In this document: positions 56,859 through 64,000 of the stretch, piece after piece
How positions within the stretch are numbered: position 1 is the stretch's first letter
Layout of the letters: the number at the start of each line of letters is the position of its first letter
Assembly: GCA_047967505.1 (NCBI GenBank)
Contig: CM106538.1
Length of the DNA stretch: 64,000 bases
Direction: 5' to 3' (one strand)
Origin: Dipteris shenzhenensis
Taxonomy: Eukaryota > Polypodiophyta > Polypodiopsida > Gleicheniales
Notes under the pieces: model-generated
Seen by the model: the letters and a program-made list of their open reading frames with translations, nothing else
Databases searched by the model: none
What the model was told of the DNA's origin: nothing
Program-made: the position numbers and the translations under genes

Positions 56859-59738
56859 TTACATTTGGGGCTCTCTTAGGACCCAACGCCTCCCCTGTCT
56901 GACTCTACGTTGCAACCAAAGTGCAACCCCTTGGCTCCCTATTGAGGACTTCCAAGCAGCAAATCTCCTTGTCTTCTTGACATGTTGAACCGCTTTTGTG
57001 AGACTTGAGAACTCTACCTTATCACGCTTGAGAGTCCTGGCCTCTAGACATCTATAAAACCAATCGAACATTTCGTGTAGTGCATTGCTTTGCGCGATAC
57101 CACCCCCATGCCTTGTATTCTTGAAGTATGCTACCTTTGCTCTGTAGTGTGATTTCTCCATTCCTTGAGTATTCCAAATGGACAGAGGGCCCCATTGCTC
57201 CACAAACCATGGTGCATGTGCGTAAAGAATATGCTGTAAAGAAAAACATTGTATTAGAAACATAAATTGACTCAAGTTTAAAGCACAAAATTTCAACCTA
57301 AGGAGGATTACCATGTAATGTGTAATATGTGACTCCCCCCATGCTTCTACCATCAATGATATGAATTCTCCCAATGCTATCCTAAATCTCTCATAATAAA
57401 GCTCATCTGTTTGACCTTGTCTAAGCAACTTTATAAATGCATCAAGATTTGTCCACAGTTTTGCTCTCAAAGTAGCAATTCACGGATGTGAAGCTTGATT
57501 TGTGGTGCACTCACAAAAATCTTTCTAGTATTTCCAACCTAGGGTGCTTTGAGCCAATGTATGTTTTTCTTTATCAGCATTGTGGTTGGACAAGTACCTC
57601 CTTGCCTTTCCTCCACCCATGGACACTTTAGCAGGAAGATTTTGTGTCTTTCCTGATTGTTTCTTATCCTGCTTAAGCTTCACATTGCCTCCGTGAAGTC
57701 CCATTAGTGAGAGTAGTTCTTTAGCTTTTGCAATGCATTGTGCAGATACTTGATGTGGCCTCAAATTCCAAGCATAAACTAGATGGAGATAGAGTAACTT
57801 ATCAAGTATACGCAGTTCAGTATGCAAAGTACACATGTGTACTTGCTCCAATGGAATTGGTAGAATGGGGTCCGACTTAGGATCCTTTTTGTGACAATCA
57901 GGGGCTACACTTTGGTTGCAAGAAAGGATGCCATTTTCCCACTGTAGGCTTCCCTTTTGCATCTTCTGAGAGTGGGTGAATACAAGCATGTCCATTTTGC
58001 ATCTGCACCTATATCACAACCATACAAGCACTTGAGGGTCTTCAAATCACCAGATTCCATTCAACTTGAAACATTCCATGCCCATCCACGATTAATGTTT
58101 GCCCTACCTCTTGTCTTCGAATAATCGACGGGATGCCGCTCTCTTCAAAACCCACTTCAATGTCTCGTGGCACTCCTTTGGGGTCTCAAAGGTTGCAAGC
58201 CACCATATGTCCTTCTAAGATTGGACTAAGAAATCCTGCTCAACTTCCTCATCCCCTTGAGCAAAACGCAAGGCGTCGTTCATAATACAAATGCTCACCC
58301 TTTCTAGCTTGTGCTCTTTTACCAACTGAGCTTCATCCATTTTTATAACAAATACTAGCTTGCCATCTGTACAATGAAAGAGAAATTCAATAAGGATATA
58401 GAAATCAAAAGAAATAAAGTTGAATGTGAAGAGGGAATTTCTCTTACCTTCTTCTCTCATCCCATAGAATTTGACCATGGCTCTCTGCAAATTCTTTACA
58501 TCCACATAAACATTATTGAAAGCATTCATCTCAAACATTTGGATGCCAGATTTCTTTTTACTCTTCCAAGTCATTGTGCCACTTACACAATGGTATCCTC
58601 CAAGCTTTTCTCTAGCACATTGGTTTGTTTCTTGACGTGCAAGCCTTACAGACCACGGTGTTGGCAATGGCATTGTAGATATCTTATACTTTTCCTCCAT
58701 AGTAGACTTGAAAATTTTAAAAACAGAGTTGTAAGCTTCACGACTTACACCAATAGCATCACAAGCTCCAAGCACCTCCTTTGCTTGGACGAGGCCCTTG
58801 AAATCCTTCATTACCTCTCTAGCAACTTGTTTACATAGCCCTTTTTGTCTAGGGTCCTTCAACACTTCCATGACATCACTTGGCTTTATTAAACTTCTTA
58901 GAACATATGAAGGATCACTATTATCCATTTCCATTGTTCCCATCACATCCTCTATGAAATTCCTAAAGTAGAGTACAAATGAGTCTTAGTGGAAAGAATG
59001 CAACACCACAAATATTTTGGTGTAAGCAATTTCATTGAAAATTTTGGGAACTAACCTTGCAGCCTGTATTCTCCTCTTTCGGGCACCACTACTGGTTGAC
59101 AATGCATCCATAGATTGCAATTATCTTTTCCTCTCCTTTAGTCCCAAAGGTGTTCCCTTCAACTTTTGTACTTGTTCTATCGACTTCTCTTGTTCCTTCT
59201 CCACAGCACATTGAACTTGGCCATAGATAGACCTTTCCAAATCTTGTTTGCTTTCAGCAAGCTTTTGGATTGATTCTTCCAATTCATGTCGCTCCAAGTC
59301 CAGTGCATGTGCTTTGTCACTGAGTTCTTTGTTTTGCAATTGGAGATCCTACATACTATTATGCATTGCCACAATAGTAATATTTCCCAAATGTGCAAGT
59401 TCTTATGCTTGGGCTCTCTGCACCTCGCTTGCTTGCATAGCCAATGTCTGAGAATGGTTCAATCGATTGCAATAACCGAGCAATCCAGCATGTCCCTTGC
59501 CAACAAACCGAACAACATCATGCACTGTATGAAAAGGAGGACTCTTTTGGGTGGCAGGGTCTAAAGGATACAAGTTTCCATCCACCCAAAGGACAAGATG
59601 CTTCTTCCCTTGCAATTGAAGACTGTGGAGCACACTTTGAGGAGTTCCACTATATCCCAAAGAATGTGTGCTTGCATATTCTGCCTCCAGTTGTAGGTTC
59701 ACATGGTACTTGTTGGATATGTCCTCGAATGGTGCCAC
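56859..59738 (-). pseudogene. Transposase-like spliced gene of the DNA transposon
   Basis: Minus-strand exons are 59738-59056, 58962-58448, 58366-57312 and 57233-56859, with GT-AG introns of 93, 81 and 78 bases. The N-terminal part reads GKKHLVLWVDGNLYPLDP, then a coiled coil (59339-59121). The core, after frameshifts near 58130 and 58050, reads LIVDGHGMFQVEWNL and GDLKTLKCLYGC...WTCLYS, then IPLEQVHMCTLHTELRILDK, HGGNVKL, and after the third intron WSIWNTQGMEKSHYRAK and NTRHGGG. Asp (VDG), Asp (GDLK) and Glu (MEKSH) could be a DDE triad of an RNase H-fold transposase. Similar GDLK and LH..R..DKLL patterns occur, from memory, in unclassified element proteins of other eukaryotes. In-frame stops (near 59120 and 58215) make this copy non-functional. 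Confidence 0.55.
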
Positions 59739-59799
59739 GAGTACTTAAAGAGAGGTATAAGTGATGCTGGCTAAAATGTAGGGGAGAGCTGGCAAAGAT

Positions 59800-60245
59800 G
59801 GAGTAGTGAGAGGGAGAGAGTAGCAAGGAAGAGGGAGAAGGAGAAGCAGATGAGGGCAAGAGGAAGAGGAGGGGAAGAGTAGGGCGACAGGTGTAGAAGG
59901 GAGGGAAGGAGCTGCTGTAGAAGCGAGGAGGAGGGGAGAGATGCTGCAAGAGGGAGGAGGAGGGGAGAGATTCTGCAGGAGGGAGGAGCAGAGAAGAGGG
60001 ATCCTAGGCAGGTGGAGAAGGACGGGAGAGGAAGGAGGGAGGAGGAGCTAGAAGGAGGAGGACAGGAGAGGGAGGAGGGAGGAGGAGGAGCAAGACGGAG
60101 GAGGGGAGAGGAGGAGGGAGGGGGAGGAAGGGAGACGGAGAGGGAGAGGAAGGAGGAGGAGGGAGGGAGGTAGGCAGGGAGGGAGAGAGAGGGAGAGAGG
60201 GAGAGAGAGAGAGAGAGAGGGAGGGAGGGAGGGAGATTCGAAATT
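59800..60245. repeat. Subterminal purine-rich tract
   Basis: About 440 bases of GAGGAGG/GGGAGAG-type sequence on the plus strand, just inside the right end of the DNA transposon. Long open frames on the minus strand (Ser/Pro/Leu runs) are artefacts. It mirrors the pyrimidine-rich subterminal zone at the left end in strand-reversed form. Confidence 0.75.
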
Positions 60246-60409
60246 TGAAATTCAAATTTCAAAAAGTGGCCCCCTCCCCTCATTGATGGGGGGAGAGGTG
60301 GGCTCAAATGTGGGCTTAACCCACCTAGGTTGGGCTGGTTAGGCCTCTTTGGGACCCTCCAAGCCCATTGCATTAGCCCACTAAGCATTCCCTAATCCAT
60401 TCCTTATGA

Positions 60410-60439
60410 GGCCCTTTTGAGACCCCAATTCTCCCCTAA
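60410..60439 (-). repeat. Right terminal inverted repeat
   Basis: Inverted copy of 45191-45220 with one mismatch. Confidence 0.78.
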
Positions 60440-60594
60440 TAGTTAATAAAACTATCCCTAATCTTCGTGTTCTACCCGACAAACTTCTAGGTCTCTGGAG
60501 TTGGCGAGGAAAAGCAAGTCTTCCTTTCCTACAGAGTTTCCTCGACACACCAACTCGATCACTGCTTCAATCACACGCTTTTATACCATTGTTT

Positions 60595-60606
60595 GCTTTG
60601 ATACCA
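60595..60606 (-). other. Primer-binding site of outer Copia element
   Basis: GCTTTGATACCA on the plus strand is TGGTATCAAAGC on the minus strand, one change from the canonical initiator-tRNA site, adjacent to the LTR at 60608. Confidence 0.82.
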
Positions 60607-60937
60607 TTGTTGGCTCTCAAAGCATCAAAGAAATTCAACACAAGTGATATAGAAAACACACAATACTGCACTTCTATTATTGTTTGACAAAATGAGTCTC
60701 AACCCTATGGGGTTTGTTGGCTATTACAAGACCTACAAATGACCCCTATACCTAGAAGTATGAGTAGCTACAAGCCACGACTCCTACATGCTCAATGGCA
60801 TTGATAAAAAGACAGATCTAAATGCCTCCATAGTTCATATATTGGTCATCTTGAGAGAGACATCGATTGCCGCCCTCGAACATGCGTGAACCTTCAAAAT
60901 CTGTTTCCTATCAACCTAAGACTAGACACGCATTCAT

Positions 60938-61219
60938 TGTTGGCACGCTCTACGTGTGCCACATGTCAGATGAAGCGTCGAGTGTGGGGGGTCCCAATCC
61001 CTCATCTCCTAGCCACGCATGCCTCTCTCCCGCCCCTAAAAGGCCCGAGAGGGATGAGAGAGAGGGTTCAATTGAGCCTTTTATATTCAAGGCCCCCAAG
61101 AGGGCACATATGCATATGGGATTATTTCCCATTATATCCACGTGTCGACATCGCGCAAGACCCCCTCCACAATTCATCTTTTAACCATGCTGAGGGGTGA
61201 AGGTCACCACTTCCCAACA
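60938..61219 (-). repeat. TRIM 3' LTR
   Basis: TGTTGGCACGC...TTCCCAACA. Shares long identical blocks with 61586-61864, including AAGAGGGCACATATGCATAT. Confidence 0.92.
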
Positions 61220-61573
61220 CCCCCCTGTGGACAAACTCCAAGGTACAACTCATCAAACCAAAGGTGACTCCCAACCAAAGCAAGGAGGGGCCAACCAAAC
61301 AAGGCAAATGGGACAAATCAAACTCCATGTAACCAACAACAAAGATCACCTTTGCAGGTGGTGTAGTGTCGTGGATGTCTCGCACACAAAAGTGCATTGC
61401 TTTGTCTACCACAGAGGCTGAGCATAGCGTGTAGCCAAAGCCCACGGGAGTCAAATCACAATCAGTGCCTTCAAGAGCCATCGTCGTAATAAAGTCACAA
61501 ACAATGCGCCGCCACGAACAGTTAGTCTCTATCACCGCACGTAATCTGTCATACAATCGGCAGGTTCAGCCCT

Positions 61574-61585
61574 GCTCTGATACCA
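61574..61585 (-). other. TRIM primer-binding site
   Basis: GCTCTGATACCA on the plus strand (TGGTATCAGAGC on the minus) touches the LTR start at 61586. Confidence 0.92.
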
Positions 61586-61864
61586 TGTTGGCACACTCTT
61601 TTTCGTGCCATGTGTCAGATGGAGCCTCGAGTGCAGGGGTTCCAATCCTGTGCCTCCTAGCTAGGCATGCCTCTCTCTCCCCCCGACAGGTCCCATGAGG
61701 GATGAGAGAGAGGATTCAATTGAGCCCTTTATATTCAAGGCCCCCAAGAGGGCACATATGCATATGGGATTATTTCCCATTATATCCACGTGTCACAAAG
61801 TGCAAGACCCCTCTACAATTCATCTTTTGACAATGCCGAGGGGTGAAGGCCACCACTTCCAACA
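61586..61864 (-). repeat. TRIM 5' LTR
   Basis: TGTTGGCACAC...ACTTCCAACA, 279 bases, several substitutions relative to the 3' copy. Confidence 0.92.
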
Positions 61865-62038
61865 TTCACCATGCATAGGCTAGTCTCCATATGCTTGCAT
61901 AGTCCAATCATCTTCTAGCAGCCACCTCATGTGCACGTGAATAAATCACACGACTACCCAACCGACCATCTAAAGAGCTAATTCACACAAGTGAGACCCC
62001 TAACGGAATTTAGATCCCTTCTGAAGGAATATCCAACA

Positions 62039-62118
62039 AGACAGAGAGAGAAAGAGAGACAGAGAGAGAGGGAGGAGAGCAAAAAACACTCACACACACA
62101 CACAGAGAGGGAGGGGGG

Positions 62119-62157
<39 letters not shown>

Positions 62158-62231
62158 AAAGATATATTAACGTCCACCGAGGCCTCGCAGGCCAATGGGA
62201 CAAGAGAGAAGTGCAAGAAGAGATGCGGAGG

Positions 62232-62291
<60 letters not shown>
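62039..62291. repeat. GA/CA microsatellite block
   Basis: Interrupted GA repeats at 62039-62155 with a CA block at about 62090-62104, then unique DNA, then a (GA)n at 62236-62291. It is the right flank of the outer Copia insertion and mirrors the GA/CA tract on its left. Confidence 0.9.
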
Positions 62292-62292
<1 letters not shown>

Positions 62293-62338
62293 GATTGGGT
62301 TGGAAAGGTTAAGCAGTCTAGGTAGGCTCGGCTGGCCT

Positions 62339-62420
62339 TCAATGGGTTGCTAGCATGAGAGACAACAAATAGAGACCTATAGGCTGCTAGCATGCAAGAC
62401 AACAAATATAGACCTAACAT
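62339..62420 (+). repeat. Small direct duplication
   Basis: GCTAGCATGAGAGACAACAA and GCTAGCATGCAAGACAACAA head two ~38-base copies, both continuing ATA(T)AGACCTA. Confidence 0.85.
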
Positions 62421-62547
62421 TAGATACAGTGTAGATCTATAGAAATTTCTGATATAGTCAAATCCGGATGTGCTGGTTTCAGGCAGCAATAGCTATATAT
62501 TAGATGACATGGAGAAATAGATTAAGGGACAAATATAGGAAGGCATA

Positions 62548-62698
62548 GATAGGCTAACTCAAAGAAGGCTAGGCAAAACCGTAGTTATCATTTTCATGAC
62601 TAGAGGGAAAGACATGTCCAACCGACACATGTTAGGTTAACTCAAGGAAGACTAAGCGGAAACGTAATTAATCGTTTTCATGACAGAGGGATAGACCC
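62548..62698 (+). repeat. Direct duplication, ~84-bp spacing
   Basis: TAGGCTAACTCAAAGAAGGC at about 62550 and TAGGTTAACTCAAGGAAGAC at about 62633. Both continue to TTTTCATGAC and AGAGGGA. Confidence 0.8.
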
Positions 62699-62858
62699 AT
62701 TGCGAAGGGTAGAAAGCTGCAAGAAATGGTCCAAAGAAGGGCGAGATCTAATGTGAAAATTACATAGAATTTAATTAAACCTGAATTTGATCCTCACGTT
62801 CCCACCTTGAGAACCGGCGGAGCGATTGTCTAACCTGTCGTAGACGACTATAACCTGA

Positions 62859-62950
62859 CCAGTGTAAATTCTATTTCCTTTCGGACGGCCTAATATTGAT
62901 ATACTGTAATATAAACAGTGTAAATTCCTTTTCCTTTTGGGACTGCCGCA
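62859..62950 (+). repeat. Direct duplication around CAGTGTAAATTC
   Basis: CAGTGTAAATTCTATTTCCT and CAGTGTAAATTCCTTTTCCT, about 57 bases apart, each followed by TTTCGGAC or TTTTGGGAC and a GCC. Confidence 0.75.
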
Positions 62951-64000
62951 CTTATCAGGGGCAATGTCGCGTTATTATGAAACTTCGAACTGTGTTCATG
63001 AGAAGCTATGGGAGCCTAAGACCCAGTGCCCAGATTTAACAGAGACTTTCGCTTGGACAACTTTTGGCTCAGGGACCTTATGGAGTGAACATTTGTGACT
63101 ACATGGTCAAGAGTAGTGTAGACTAAAAAATGCAGAGAAGAAAAGCTACCTGAAGTGTGTCAACTCTAGTCGGCAAATGTAGAACCAGTTAGTAGTGCTG
63201 CGATGTCACGAACATGAGTGCATTCCTCAAGATATTCAGTCTGTCGCGGTGCACTGATCTGCACGGGAGCAATATTGCATCATAATAGTTTCACGGATAC
63301 AGTTCACAAGACATGCTTAAAATGTTAATTGTAACGTGTGATGCAAGACTCTCTCTCAAGGAGTGGACAAACTTTTGTCATAATATAGTTGGGTTCAATA
63401 GTGCTCGATTTAACAGTCTCGCTTGTTAAAACAACATTTCGCTTGCGATGTACCCATATCCATTAACATTATCTAGAAGTAGGTGCCCACGACAATGGAA
63501 AAAGGGGTATTAGAATTTGTCGTGGAGCGGGTAAGGGCGATTAGGACAATAGCCAAACATCTTAACTTCGGAATGTATAATGCTGTGAGGAAATCTACAT
63601 ATTTATACAAGAGATCAAAATATTTCATCGAGACAGATTACATCAACCGACGTCCGATTATTAGCTATTTGCTGCATTAATCATTACATAATGAGAACCG
63701 TCACTTAGTAGTTCGCTTGAAGATGTCTATCTTCCTAACCAATGCCTAGTGGGATTGGTGTCTCGCTCGAAAAAACTATTGCTTTACCAAAACAGTGACA
63801 GATCCGAGAGAATCCAACCGATGAACAAAAATAAGCAATGCACAACAGGATTCGTATCCTCTTAAGCATGTGCTTTAGCAATCAGAACTCTCATTAAAAT
63901 TCAAAAACTACTTGGCTACGTGTATAACTTAATAATTCTCCCAATTCAGTACAATAGCCGTTTCAGAAATTGAATTTATGGAACGCAAACTATGTTACAA
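62951..64000. other. No recognisable gene
   Basis: Unique-looking DNA. The 65-codon frame at 63483-63680 has no family motif I recognise. Nothing else supportable. Confidence 0.5.

Larger units (their letters stand above)
45191..60439. mobile_element. Putative large DNA transposon with 30-bp terminal inverted repeats
   Basis: The ends are TTAGGGGAGAATTGGGGTCT... at 45191-45220 and its inverted copy at 60410-60439, 29 of 30 bases matching. It is 15.2 kb with the nested chromovirus and about 8.9 kb without it. The left half carries two spliced, plus-strand gene remnants. The right half carries two minus-strand gene remnants, one with transposase-like features. No target duplication is evident; the flanks are CA on the left and TA on the right, so a TA target with one change is possible but weak. 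I cannot place it in a named superfamily. Confidence 0.62.
60938..61864 (-). mobile_element. TRIM (miniature LTR retrotransposon), 927 bp
   Basis: LTRs of 282 and 279 bases flank a 366-base interior. The right LTR is directly adjacent to a canonical primer site and the left LTR to a C/G polypurine tract. Target duplication is TTCAT/TTCAC; the empty site in the partner LTR near 43981 reads TTCAC, so the left copy has mutated. The interior has no complete domain and far too little room for gag-pol, so it moved with proteins from elsewhere. Confidence 0.92.
43657..62038 (-). mobile_element. Outer Copia-type, gag-only LTR element hosting three nested insertions
   Basis: LTRs lie at 43657-44155 and 60608-62038, the latter split by a TRIM. 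Primer site and polypurine tract are next to the proper LTR ends, both on the minus strand. Flanking 5-mers are AGAGA (43652-43656) and AGACA (62039-62043), a likely target duplication in a GA repeat with one change. After removing the insertion at 45191-60439 the internal part is only about 1.2 kb with one gag remnant, so this is another gag-only non-autonomous element. Confidence 0.83.
60608..62038 (-). repeat. 5' LTR of outer Copia element, split by a TRIM
   Basis: Starts TGTTGGCTCTC and ends CCAACA. Without the 927-base insertion and its target duplication it is about 500 bases and matches 43657-44155. Confidence 0.9.

Noticed and set aside
59771-60388. 205-codon Ser/Pro/Leu-rich frame
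   Set aside because: Reads through a purine-rich tract in the transposon end; no conserved domain and two frames equally open.
45191-60439. Assigning the DNA transposon to Mutator, CACTA or hAT
   Set aside because: Termini lack CACTA, no 8- or 9-bp target duplication is visible, and no family transposase motif (hAT RW.., MULE CHC) was found.
63483-63680. 65-codon frame as a ribosomal-type small protein
   Set aside because: Basic and helix-prone, but no recognisable family signature and no splice context.

Overview
The window is nuclear DNA from a land plant with a large, repeat-rich genome. It has one clear cellular gene, a two-exon homologue of the plastid-division receptor PDV2 (2245-3731, + strand). 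Most of the rest is transposable elements, their remnants and simple repeats rich in CT, CA and GA. The organism cannot be fixed from the sequence. PDV2, Copia and chromovirus elements and plant-type introns say plant, and the unusual inserts suggest a less-sampled lineage rather than a model angiosperm. I found no rRNA, tRNA or CRISPR.

Layout. 1-2244: microsatellite-rich upstream DNA. 2245-3731: PDV2. 5290-8978: gag-only Copia-type LTR element with a matching 5-bp target duplication. 9-14.4 kb: CA-rich and pyrimidine-rich non-coding DNA with small tandem repeats. 14413-15452: large palindrome with a third arm. About 15.6-24.76 kb: decayed Ty3/Gypsy element whose 3' end is deleted. 24.8-34.4 kb: diffuse repeats and coding fossils, including a DUF4283-like LINE ORF1 remnant. 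34.44-38.02 kb: Copia element (minus strand) lacking its RT end and 3' LTR. 38.04-39.78 kb: Helitron Rep/helicase remnant.

43657-62038 is a nested stack. A minus-strand, gag-only Copia element (LTRs 43657-44155 and 60608-62038) contains a putative large DNA transposon with 30-bp terminal inverted repeats (45191-60439). That transposon is itself split by a minus-strand Gypsy chromovirus (47872-54251, target duplication AATGA). The right LTR of the outer Copia is split by a 927-bp TRIM element (60938-61864). The order of insertion can be read from the target duplications.

The large DNA transposon is the most interesting part. Two spliced gene remnants run rightward from its left half. A spliced, transposase-like gene and a second gene run leftward from its right half. 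The second gene begins with a peptide nearly identical to the histone H3 N-terminal tail, and an exact eight-residue H3 match lies further on in another frame. All of these genes carry stops or frameshifts here, so this copy looks dead, but the architecture and the H3 mimicry deserve a search for intact relatives.
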